64,000 nucleotides of DNA from Tropicibacter alexandrii. GTDB taxonomy: Bacteria; Pseudomonadota; Alphaproteobacteria; Rhodobacterales; Rhodobacteraceae. Below the pieces are notes generated by a model. That model worked only from the letters and a program-made list of their open reading frames with translations, did no database searches and had not been told where the DNA came from. Location: positions 1-64,000 of the forward strand of contig NZ_RCTZ02000019.1 of the NCBI RefSeq assembly GCF_003667315.2. The letters are read 5' to 3'. The number at the start of each line of letters is the position of its first letter. Position 1 is the stretch's first letter. The position numbers and the translations under genes are program-made. This document shows positions 1 through 7,052 of this stretch, piece after piece.

Positions 1-14
1 CGTTTCAGTCCCAT
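1..14 (-). CDS. 5' end of an unidentified gene leaving the window
   Basis: On the minus strand an AAAGGAG Shine-Dalgarno sequence sits a few bases before an ATG whose complement is 12-14, and the frame runs off the window as Met-Gly-Leu-Lys. Only four codons are visible, so nothing can be said about the product. It follows the M20 fragment at 59-346 in the same direction. Confidence 0.4.
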
Positions 15-58
15 GGTTCGTCTCCTTTGCTGCAATAAATGCTATCAAAGGAGCGGCA

Positions 59-346
59 TCAAACCGCGACACGTCCATAGTCGACCTGCGCCGTTTCCGT
101 CATCGGCAGCGCGTCAAGCTCGGCGCGAAAGGCGATGCACCGTCCCGATTGGCCGGTGCCCTGCAAGGTGCCGACGACGCCGGTGCCGCCGATCCCGGTT
201 GCGACCGTATAGCCAAGATCGCGCAGGCGATCGGCCACGAAGCGTGCGGTGCGCGCCACCTCGAACCCGGTTTCGGGATGACGGTGCAGGTCGCGCAGCC
301 AAGCGTGGGCCGTTTCGCGGTGGGTATCATACCAAGTGTCGAACAT
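59..346 (-). pseudogene. Truncated M20-family amidohydrolase (N-terminal fragment)
   Basis: The 95 codons match the start of hippurate hydrolase/N-acyl-amino-acid amidohydrolases of peptidase family M20: a WLRDLHRHPE segment, then FRAELDALPM, which is the usual RADMDALP metal-site region. Family members run to about 380-400 residues, with the Cys-Gly-His metal motif just after this point. Here the frame ends in TGA soon after DALPM, and the next gene starts about 45 bases downstream, so the catalytic remainder is missing. I read it as a deletion remnant. The start has a GGAGCC upstream and lies divergent from marR. Confidence 0.7.
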
Positions 347-444
347 GCGACGCGGGCTCCGTTTTGTCTTGCATCAAGGCCTCTGCGCTCCAATACTTGT
401 CGGATAAGATAGTTGCTTTATAAGACTAAATGGCGTGGAAATCA

Positions 445-471
445 GGGTATGATGTGATACCCTCAGGGTAT
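445..471. promoter_or_regulatory. Palindromic operator at the marR promoter
   Basis: GGGTAT (445-450) and ATACCC (457-462) form a perfect inverted repeat with a 6-base spacer, and a third GGGTAT follows at 466-471. The core GGTAT-N6-ATACC recurs upstream of catB and twice in the catA divergent promoter. Its position directly before marR fits autoregulation by the MarR protein. The binding protein is inferred. Confidence 0.65.
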
Positions 472-493
472 GACGCAGGCAGAGGGGCGAGAT

Positions 494-988
494 ATGCAGC
501 GCGACAAGACATTCAGAAACGAACGGCTGACCTACCGTCTGAGCATCGTCGCCCAAGAGGCCATCACCGCCAATGACGCGATTTTCCTGCGCGAGACCGG
601 ATGCAGCATCCGTGACCTGCGCGTGTTGCGCCTGATCGACGACACGCCCGGCACCACCTTTGCGGAGATCTCGAAAGCCACTGGTTTTGAAAGAAGTTTG
701 ACGTCCAGAATCATCCAGTCCCTGCTGGGGACGGGGCTGATCCAGCGGGAAAACTCACAGGCGGATGCCCGTGTTTTCCTGCTGTCGACCACCGACAAGG
801 GCAAGGAGGTCCGCCAAGTCGCGCGGCAACTGTCCGACCGGCTGGAAGTCATCCTGACCGATCCGCTGTCCCGCCAGGAGCTGCGCGTTTTCAACGAAGT
901 GCTCGAACGTCTGGGGGCTTGGGTGACCTCCGAAGACTATCGCAGCGCTCTGCAGGAAGAGACCAAAAATAATCACAACGTAAAATAA
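494..988 (+). CDS. MarR-family transcriptional regulator
   Basis: A protein of about 164 residues with the MarR winged-helix layout: an N-terminal dimerisation helix, a recognition region reading EISKATGFERSLTSRIIQSL, then a wing with DARVFLLSTTDKG (the D-x-R wing motif) and C-terminal helices. I prefer the ATG at 494 because GAGGGG lies six bases before it. The in-frame ATG at 470 overlaps an operator half-site and has no well-spaced ribosome site. The palindrome 445-462 lies just upstream, and the same palindrome occurs at the catB and catA promoters. A role as regulator of benzoate/catechol catabolism, with an aromatic acid or CoA ester as ligand, is inferred from that. The family is clear; the ligand is unknown. 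Confidence 0.85.
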   Translation: MQRDKTFRNERLTYRLSIVAQEAITANDAIFLRETGCSIRDLRVLRLIDDTPGTTFAEISKATGFERSLTSRIIQSLLGTGLIQRENSQADARVFLLSTTDKGKEVRQVARQLSDRLEVILTDPLSRQELRVFNEVLERLGAWVTSEDYRSALQEETKNNHNVK

Positions 989-1039
989 TCGTGACGTGAG
1001 AATATAAAACGGCAATCAAGTCTCCGCCTACCAAGCTGA

Positions 1040-1170
1040 CATGGGAGAGGCCGCCACGCGGCGCCGAAGGAGCAACCCCCCGGAAACTCTCAGGCAAAAG
1101 GACCATGATCGGCACGGGCGTCTGAAGCGCTGGCGCGCCTTTGCCGCCACCCGTGACAGAGCGGATCATG
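1040..1170 (+). ncRNA. Glycine riboswitch (one full aptamer plus a ghost-like second half)
   Basis: The leader carries the glycine aptamer signature: GGGAGAGG near 1043, GCCGAAGGAGCAA near 1062-1074, then AAACTCTCAGGCAAAAGGAC ending at 1103. A second complete aptamer is not seen. What follows has CATGATC (1104-1110) pairing with GATCATG (1164-1170), CACGGG (1113-1118) pairing with CCCGTG (1150-1155), and a GACAGAG at 1155-1161 like the 3' end of second aptamers. This resembles a singlet riboswitch with a ghost aptamer. CCTCC (1175-1179) could pair with the GGAGG ribosome site (1205-1209), a possible translational switch. It precedes an amino-acid dehydrogenase and the bhc genes, which fits induction by glycine. 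Confidence 0.85.
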
Positions 1171-1214
1171 CCTGCCTCCGGGCGGGACGGAACCTTGGGT
1201 CGCGGGAGGATACC

Positions 1215-2486
1215 ATGACCAGAATAGCCGTTATCGGCGCCGGAATCACCGGCGTCACCACCGCGTCGAGCCTGATGGACCGGGGCCATGACGTGACCTT
1301 GTTCGACCGCAACCGCTATGCGGCGATGCAGACGTCCTTTGCCAATGGCGGGCAGTTGTCTGCCTCGAATGCCGAAACGTGGAACCGCTGGTCGATGATC
1401 TTCAAGGGCCTGAAATGGATGATGCGCCGGGGCGCGCCGCTGTTGGTCAATCCCAAACCCAGCTGGCACAAATACAGCTGGATGGCCGAGTTCGTGGCCG
1501 CGATCCCGCACTACCGCGCCAATACGGTCGAGACCACGCGCATGGCCATCGCCGCGCGCGGTCTGTTGCGGGAAAAGGCCGCGCGCCACGGGTTCGACTT
1601 CGATTGCGAAAATCGCGGCATCCTGCACATCTACACCGACAAGGCGGAATTCGACCACGCCACAGAGGTCAACAAGCTGCTCGCCGAGGGGGGCTTGCAC
1701 CGTCGCGCGGTTGCGCCCGACGAGGTGCGCGCCATCGAACCGGCGCTGACCGGCGCCTTCTATGGCGGCTACTACACCGAAAGTGACTTCACGGGTGACA
1801 TCCACCGGTACACGACAGGGCTGGCGAAATCCATCGAGGCGGGCGGCGCCGTGCTGCGCTTTGGCACCGATGTCGAGACGATCAAGGTGGATGACACGGG
1901 CGTGCGCCTGACCTGGAGCCGCAACAGCGAGAGCCAGACGGACCAGTTCGATGCGATCGTTGTCTGCGCGGGGGTCGACAGCCGCCGCATCGCCGCACAG
2001 TTGGGCGACCGGGTGAACGTCTATCCGGTCAAAGGGTATTCGATCACCGTACAACTCGACGACGAGGCCAGCCAGCAGGCGGCGCCTTGGATCAGCCTCT
2101 TGGATGATGAGGCCAAGGTCGTCACCAGCCGTCTTGGCAAGGATCGGTTCCGCATCGCGGGCACGGCAGAATTCAACGGCTACAACCTCGATATTCGCGA
2201 CGACCGCATCCGCCCGCTTGTGAAGTGGTGCGAACGCTTTTTCCCCGGTGTCAGCACCGAACATGCGATCCCATGGGCCGAGCTGCGCCCGATGATGCCG
2301 AACATGATGCCAAAGGTGGGGCAGGGGGTCCGTGACCGGGTGTTCTACAATACTGGCCACGGCCATCTGGGTTGGACATTGTCGGCGGTGACCGCCGAGA
2401 TGGTGGCAGACACGGTTACTGCCTCATTCGCGGGCCGCAGCGCGCGCAACATGCCTTTGACACAGGCCCGGAAGGGGGCCGCGTGA
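1215..2486 (+). CDS. FAD-dependent D-amino-acid dehydrogenase/glycine-oxidase-like protein (DadA family)
   Basis: The protein has 423 residues. An N-terminal Rossmann FAD motif (GAGITG, residues 8-13) and a FANGGQLS segment are followed by the C-terminal DadA-type NTGHGHLGWTLS. DAO/DadA enzymes oxidise an amino acid to the 2-oxo acid and ammonia, passing electrons to FAD and then usually to the respiratory chain. The start at 1215 has GGGAGGA eight bases upstream; an in-frame ATG at 1041 lies inside the riboswitch and is rejected. The gene follows a glycine riboswitch and overlaps bhcB by one base (TGATG), so glycine, or a glycine derivative, oxidised to glyoxylate is a plausible reaction. 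That substrate is inferred; other D-amino acids remain possible. Confidence 0.85.
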   Translation: MTRIAVIGAGITGVTTASSLMDRGHDVTLFDRNRYAAMQTSFANGGQLSASNAETWNRWSMIFKGLKWMMRRGAPLLVNPKPSWHKYSWMAEFVAAIPHYRANTVETTRMAIAARGLLREKAARHGFDFDCENRGILHIYTDKAEFDHATEVNKLLAEGGLHRRAVAPDEVRAIEPALTGAFYGGYYTESDFTGDIHRYTTGLAKSIEAGGAVLRFGTDVETIKVDDTGVRLTWSRNSESQTDQFDAIVVCAGVDSRRIAAQLGDRVNVYPVKGYSITVQLDDEASQQAAPWISLLDDEAKVVTSRLGKDRFRIAGTAEFNGYNLDIRDDRIRPLVKWCERFFPGVSTEHAIPWAELRPMMPNMMPKVGQGVRDRVFYNTGHGHLGWTLSAVTAEMVADTVTASFAGRSARNMPLTQARKGAA

Positions 2487-3439
2487 TGACGATCCCGACA
2501 TATGACGACATGCTGGCCGCGCATGAGCGGATTGCACCGCATATCCGGCGCACGCCGGTGCGGGTGTCGGATTATCTCAACGAGATGACCGGGGCAGAGC
2601 TGTTTTTCTGATGTGAGAACTTTCAGGAGCCGGGCGCCCTCAAGGTGCGCGGTGCGGCCAATGCGGTGTTCGGACTGGACGAGGCGCAGGCGGCGAAGGG
2701 TGTAGCGACCCATTCCAGCGGCAACCACGCGTCCTGCCTCAGCTACGCCGCCATGTTGCGGGGCATTCCCTGCAACGTGGTCATGCCACGCACCGCGCCT
2801 CAGGCCAAGAAGGACACCGTGCGGCGCTATGGTGGGGTCATCACCGAATGCGACCCCTCGACCACTTCGCGCGAGGCCACATTCGCGCAGGTGCAGGCCG
2901 CGACGGGGGGCGATTTCGTGCACCCCTACAACGATCCAAGGGTGATCGCCGGGCAGGGCACCTGTTCGAAGGAATTCATGGAGCAGACCGGCGGGCTCGA
3001 CATGGTCGTGGCGCCGATCTGCGGCGGCGGGATGATCTCGGGCACCTGCCTGACCTTGGCGACACTGGCGCCGGAAACCCGCGTCATCGCGGCGGAGCCA
3101 GAGCAAGCCGATGACGCCTATCGCAGCTTCAAGGCGGGGCATATCATCGCCGATGACGCGCCGAAGACCATCGCGGACGGGCTTTTGGTGCCGCTCAAGG
3201 ACCTGACATGGCACTTCGTGTCGACCCACGTGGCCGAGATCTACACCGCGTCCGAGGCCGAGATCATCGAGGCAATGAAGCTGACGTGGAAACACCTGCG
3301 CATCGTCATGGAGCCGTCGAGCGCGGTGCCGCTGGCGTCCATTCTGAAGAACCCCGACGCCTTTCCCGGCAAGCGCGTCGGTGTCATCATCACCGGCGGC
3401 AACGTCGATCTGGACAGATTGCCCTGGATGCAGGGTTGA
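2486..3439 (+). pseudogene. bhcB: beta-Hydroxyaspartate dehydratase, interrupted by an in-frame TGA
   Basis: This is a fold-type II PLP dehydratase of the serine/threonine dehydratase family, closest by my reading to erythro-beta-hydroxyaspartate dehydratase (3-hydroxyaspartate to iminosuccinate plus water). The frame starts at ATG 2486, overlapping the previous stop, and reads through ELFF to a TGA at 2609-2611. It then continues in the same frame with CENFQEPGALKVRGAANAVF to 3439. The codon lost is normally Lys in the ELFFKCENFQ motif. The PLP lysine in ALKVRGA and the SSGNHA motif survive. The phosphate loop reads ICGGGMISG, with Cys where the first Gly of GGGG is usual. Restored length would be 317 residues. 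It is either a nonsense-mutated gene or a sequencing error; downstream initiation would lack the N-terminus. Confidence 0.85.
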
Positions 3440-3450
3440 GGAGATTTCCA

Positions 3451-4617
3451 ATGAAAGACACGAACAATCTCGACGCCTACGAGGTGGGCTATGACATTCC
3501 GGCCAAGCCGGGCATGGACGAGGCCGATATCCAGACCCCGGCTCTGGTGCTGGACCTCGATGCGCTGGAACGCAACATCAAGAAGATGGGCGACTATGCC
3601 CGCGCGCACGGGATGCGCCACCGGGCGCATGGCAAGATGCACAAGTCCGTGGATGTGCTGAAGCTACAGATGGACTTGGGCGGGGCCGTGGGCGTCTGCT
3701 GTCAGAAGGTGTCCGAGGCCGAGGTCTTTGCCCGCGCCGGGATCAAGGAAATCCTTGTCTCGAACCAAGTCCGGGACCCGGTGAAGATCGCGCGGCTGGC
3801 ACAACTGCCCCGGCTCAGCGGCGGCGAGGTGATCGTTTGCGTCGATGACCCCGCCAATGTCGCGGACTTGTCCCGGGCCGCTGGCGCGGCGGGCACCGTG
3901 CTGGGCGTGTTTGTCGAAATCGACTGCGGCGCGGGGCGCTGCGGTGTGACCACGACACCGGCTGTGGTCGAGATCGCGAAGGCCGTGCGAGAGGCTGATC
4001 ACCTCATCTATCGCGGCATTCAGGCTTATCAGGGTGCGATGCAGCACATGGACAGCTTTGCCGACCGCAAGGCCAAGATCGACGCCGCCATCGTGCAGGT
4101 CCAAGATGCGGTCGATGCGCTGACGGCCGAAGGGATCGCCACCGACCTTGTGTCGGGTGGCGGCACCGGCTCGTATTACTTCGAGGCCAATTCCGGGCTG
4201 TATAACGAAGTGCAATGCGGGTCCTATGCGTTCATGGACGCGGATTACGGGCGCATTCTGGACCAGAACGGCCAGCGCATCGACGCGGGCGAATGGGAAA
4301 ACGCCTTCTTCCTGCTGACCTCGGTGATGAGCCACGCCAAAGCCGACAAGGCGATCTGCGACGCGGGGCTCAAGGCGCAATCCGTCGATAGCGGCCTGCC
4401 GGTGATCTTTGGGCGCGATGACGTGGAATACATCAAGTGCTCGGACGAGCACGGGGTCATCGCCGACCCGGCGCAGGTGCTGAAGGTCGGGGACAAGCTC
4501 CGTCTGGTGCCCGGTCACTGCGACCCGACGGCCAATGTGCATGATTGGTACGTGGGCGTGCGAAATGGCAAGGTGGACTGCGTCTGGCCCATCTCGGCGC
4601 GCGGCAAGGCCTACTGA
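3451..4617 (+). CDS. bhcC: beta-Hydroxyaspartate aldolase (DSD1/D-threonine-aldolase fold)
   Basis: The protein has 388 residues and an alanine-racemase-like N-terminal barrel. The PLP lysine is in RAHGKMHK (Lys62), SGGGTGSYYF lies mid-protein, and the C-terminal metal-site motif PGHCDPT (His356, Asp358) marks the D-threonine aldolase/D-serine dehydratase family. In the beta-hydroxyaspartate cycle the enzyme condenses glycine and glyoxylate to erythro-beta-hydroxyaspartate. The start at 3451 has GAGGAG upstream. It lies 11 bases after bhcB and just before bhcD, the order known from Paracoccus. The neighbours make hydroxyaspartate a better substrate guess than D-threonine. A longer in-frame extension upstream overlaps bhcB and is not used. 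Confidence 0.88.
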   Translation: MKDTNNLDAYEVGYDIPAKPGMDEADIQTPALVLDLDALERNIKKMGDYARAHGMRHRAHGKMHKSVDVLKLQMDLGGAVGVCCQKVSEAEVFARAGIKEILVSNQVRDPVKIARLAQLPRLSGGEVIVCVDDPANVADLSRAAGAAGTVLGVFVEIDCGAGRCGVTTTPAVVEIAKAVREADHLIYRGIQAYQGAMQHMDSFADRKAKIDAAIVQVQDAVDALTAEGIATDLVSGGGTGSYYFEANSGLYNEVQCGSYAFMDADYGRILDQNGQRIDAGEWENAFFLLTSVMSHAKADKAICDAGLKAQSVDSGLPVIFGRDDVEYIKCSDEHGVIADPAQVLKVGDKLRLVPGHCDPTANVHDWYVGVRNGKVDCVWPISARGKAY

Positions 4618-4646
4618 TTTCGCCGCGCGTTCCGCGCGTCGACCCG

Positions 4647-4699
4647 CCGGGGGCTCCGCCCCCGGACCCCCGAGGTATTTTTGGACCAAAGAAGGCAGG
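4647..4699 (+). repeat. Dispersed intergenic repeat, copy 1 (GC hairpin plus TTTTTGGACCAAAGAA)
   Basis: CCGGGGGC (4647-4654) pairs with GCCCCCGG (4658-4665) around a TCC loop. It is followed by CCCCCGAGG and TATTTTTGGACCAAAGAA. Related sequence occurs at 44262-44293, 49556-49612 and 51717-51775. It fills the gap between bhcC and bhcD and may terminate or attenuate transcription. Confidence 0.7.
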
Positions 4700-4716
4700 G
4701 TTTCCCTGAGAGGCTG

Positions 4717-5682
4717 ATGTGGATTGTTCCCGAAAAAGAGATCGCGGGTCTGATGACGCGCGCGGCGGCCTTTGACGCCGTCGAGCAAGTATTTGCGGCC
4801 ATGGCGGCGGGCGAGGCCCGGAACTTCGCCGTGGTGCGCGAGGCCATCGGTCACGAGGATGCGCTGTACGGTTTCAAGGGCGGGTTCGATCGCACTGGGT
4901 CGACGCTGGGCCTGAAGGCGGGCGGCTACTGGCCGAACAATCTGGCGAGGCGCGGGCTGATCAACCACCAGTCCACCGTGTTCCTCTTCGACCCGGACAC
5001 CGGCCAACCTCGGGCCATGGTTGGCGGCAACCTGTTGACGGCGCTGCGCACGGCGGCGGCCTCGGCCGTGTCGATCCGGCATCTGGCGCGAGCCGATGCG
5101 CGGGTCTTGGGGATGATCGGTGCGGGCCATCAGGCGGGCTTTCAACTGCGCGCGGCACTAGAGCAGCGCTCGTTCGACAAGGTCATCGGATGGAACCGCA
5201 GCCCCGAGCGGCTTGCCGGGCTTCGGGCGATTGCCGAAGAGGCTGGTATTCGCTTTGAGGCCGTGGACCTGCCTGGCATGATGCAGGCGGATGTGGTGAT
5301 CACCATCACCTCGGCGTTCTCGCCGTCCTTGATGGCGGATCATGTCCGCCCCGGCGCGTATATCGCCTGCATGGGCACCGATACCGTCGGCAAACAGGAG
5401 GTCGAGGCGGCGCTTTTGGCGCGGGCCACGGTCTTTGCCGACGAGGTCGCGCAGAGCGTCACATTGGGTGAGGCGCAGCATGCGGTGGCGCAGGGGGCTC
5501 TGGGCGCGGGGGACATCACCCCGTTGGGCGCCGTGATCAACGGGACGCATCCGGGGCGCGTGGCGGACGATCAGGTCACTCTCTTCGATGGTACCGGCGT
5601 CGGGCTTCAGGATCTGGCCGTCGCCGCATCCGTGGTCGAACGGGCCATCGCGAAGGGGGGCGCCGTGAAGTTTGATATTTGA
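4717..5682 (+). CDS. bhcD: Iminosuccinate reductase (ornithine cyclodeaminase/mu-crystallin family)
   Basis: The protein has 321 residues. Family features are GLKAGGYWPNN (Lys67), NLLTALRTAAASAVS with Arg111, a Rossmann GAGHQA at 135-140, MGTDTVGKQE and DEVAQSV. The wording VVREAIGHEDALYGFKGG and the C-terminal FDGTGVGLQDLAVA match what I know of Paracoccus BhcD, which reduces iminosuccinate to L-aspartate with NADH. ATG 4717 (GAGAGG upstream) is chosen over an ATG at 4681 inside the repeat. The gene is last in the riboswitch operon and is followed by a terminator. With bhcB broken, its substrate supply is in question. Confidence 0.88.
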   Translation: MWIVPEKEIAGLMTRAAAFDAVEQVFAAMAAGEARNFAVVREAIGHEDALYGFKGGFDRTGSTLGLKAGGYWPNNLARRGLINHQSTVFLFDPDTGQPRAMVGGNLLTALRTAAASAVSIRHLARADARVLGMIGAGHQAGFQLRAALEQRSFDKVIGWNRSPERLAGLRAIAEEAGIRFEAVDLPGMMQADVVITITSAFSPSLMADHVRPGAYIACMGTDTVGKQEVEAALLARATVFADEVAQSVTLGEAQHAVAQGALGAGDITPLGAVINGTHPGRVADDQVTLFDGTGVGLQDLAVAASVVERAIAKGGAVKFDI

Positions 5683-5714
5683 CCGGCCAAGCCGCGTGAA
5701 ATCAACATCTTGCC

Positions 5715-5747
5715 GGGCGTCGCATTCTGCGGCGCCCGTTTTCGTTT
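5715..5747 (+). terminator. Rho-independent terminator after bhcD
   Basis: GGGCG..GCA (5715-5724) pairs with TGC..CGCCC (5728-5737) around a TTC loop and is followed by GTTTTCGTTT. It sits 33 bases after the bhcD stop and separates the glycine/bhc operon from the ben operon. Confidence 0.7.
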
Positions 5748-5775
5748 CGGGGCCGAGGCAAAGATGACTCTCAAG

Positions 5776-5791
5776 GGTATCACCCGAGACC
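5776..5791. promoter_or_regulatory. GGTAT-N6-ATACC-type operator upstream of catB
   Basis: The sequence reads GGTATCACCCGAGACC. Its reverse complement, GGTCTCGGGTGATACC, differs from the catA-promoter site (17408-17423) at one base. It lies 74 bases before the GTG start of catB and is a likely site for the same regulator, probably the MarR protein at 494-988. Confidence 0.55.
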
Positions 5792-5864
5792 CCAGCCATC
5801 ATCGACAGAAACCGGGTTGGAAGGGCATCTGGATGTCAACGAAACATGCAGATGGAATGACCCC

Positions 5865-7013
5865 GTGACCAAGATCGACCAGATCGAGACCGTGATCCTC
5901 GATATCCCGACCATCCGGGGGCACGTGCTGTCCATGGCGACGATGCGCACGCAAACCGCAGTTCTGGTGACGATCCGGTTTTCCGACGGCTCGGTGGGAG
6001 TGGGCGAGGGGACGACGATCGGCGGCCTCAGCTATGGCGCGGAAAGCCCCGAAAGCATCCAATCCGCGATCGACACCTATATTGCACCGGCGCTGATCGG
6101 GCGGGATGCGGATGACGTGAATGGCGCGATCCAGTTGGTCGACCGTCTGGTCAAGGCCAACCGCATCGCCAAGACCGCCGTTGAAATCGCGCTTTGGGAC
6201 GGGCTGGGCCAGCGTCTGGGCGTGCGGGTCTCGCAACTGTTTGGCGGCGCGGTGCATGAGCGCCTGCCGGTGGCGTGGACGCTGGCCTCGGGCAATTCCG
6301 ATACGGATATCGCCGAGGCGCAGGAGATGATCGAGACCCGCCGCCACAACATCTTCAAGCTGAAGATCGGCAAGCGGTCCGTCCGCGATGACGTGGCCCA
6401 TTTGGCGCGGATCAAGGCCGCCTTGGGCGATGCCGCCAGCGTGCGGGTCGATGTGAACACCGCGTGGTCCTTGCAGGATGCGCGTTGGGGCTTGCGCGGC
6501 CTTCAGGATGCGGGCTGCGAGCTGGTCGAACAGCCGATTCCCGCGCGGGATCGCGCCGGAATGGCCGAACTGACCCGCGATCATCAGATCGCGGTGATGG
6601 CCGATGAGGCCCTGAACGGCCCCGAGGATGCCTTGGCGGTTGCCAAGGCCCGCGCGGCGGATGTCTTCGCCGTCAAGATCGGCCAGTCCGGCGGGCTGAA
6701 GCGCGCATCCGAGGTCATCGCCATCGGGCAGGCCGCCGGGCTGGGGCTCTATGGCGGGACGATGCTGGAAACGGCGCTGTCCACCGCCGCCGCGCTGAAC
6801 CTGTTTGCCACCGTCGAGCACCTGGCTTGGGGCACCGAACTGTTCGGTCCGCTGCTGCTGACCGACGACATTCTGACCCAGCCGATCACCTATCGCGATT
6901 TCTGTGTCGAGGTCCCGCAGGGCGTGGGCATCGGTGCAACGCTCGACCCCGACAAGATCGCTTTCTACCGCCGCGACTCTGCGCGGATCACCCGCGCCAT
7001 TGCCGGCGAATAA
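5865..7013 (+). CDS. catB: Muconate cycloisomerase
   Basis: This is an enolase-superfamily protein (382 residues from GTG 5865) that lactonises cis,cis-muconate to muconolactone. The catalytic set is complete: KLK (Lys165, Lys167), Asp196 in VDVN, Glu222 in VEQP, Asp247 in ADEA, and Lys271 in VKIGQSGG. The N-terminal cap reads IETVILDIPTIRGH, as in CatB. GTG 5865 aligns with the family start; a TTG at 5817 would add 16 unmatched residues. It heads the operon catB-benABCD-ABC transporter, with an operator at 5776-5791. Confidence 0.88.
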   Translation: MTKIDQIETVILDIPTIRGHVLSMATMRTQTAVLVTIRFSDGSVGVGEGTTIGGLSYGAESPESIQSAIDTYIAPALIGRDADDVNGAIQLVDRLVKANRIAKTAVEIALWDGLGQRLGVRVSQLFGGAVHERLPVAWTLASGNSDTDIAEAQEMIETRRHNIFKLKIGKRSVRDDVAHLARIKAALGDAASVRVDVNTAWSLQDARWGLRGLQDAGCELVEQPIPARDRAGMAELTRDHQIAVMADEALNGPEDALAVAKARAADVFAVKIGQSGGLKRASEVIAIGQAAGLGLYGGTMLETALSTAAALNLFATVEHLAWGTELFGPLLLTDDILTQPITYRDFCVEVPQGVGIGATLDPDKIAFYRRDSARITRAIAGE

Positions 7014-7052
7014 CCACGACTTGCGCCCCGGCGCTTCAGGAGGAGGAAACCC

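Noticed and set aside
322-332. GGTATCATACC palindrome
   Set aside because: It has a one-base spacer instead of six and lies within the coding fragment of the M20 gene, so it is probably chance.
1041-1214. N-terminal extension of the DadA-like protein from ATG 1041
   Set aside because: These bases form the glycine aptamer, and the FAD motif starts right after ATG 1215, which has a strong ribosome site.
2609-2611. Possible selenocysteine codon (TGA) in bhcB
   Set aside because: The stop replaces a Lys that is not the PLP lysine. Selenocysteine is not known in this family, and the bases after TGA offer no convincing SECIS hairpin. A nonsense change or base error is simpler.
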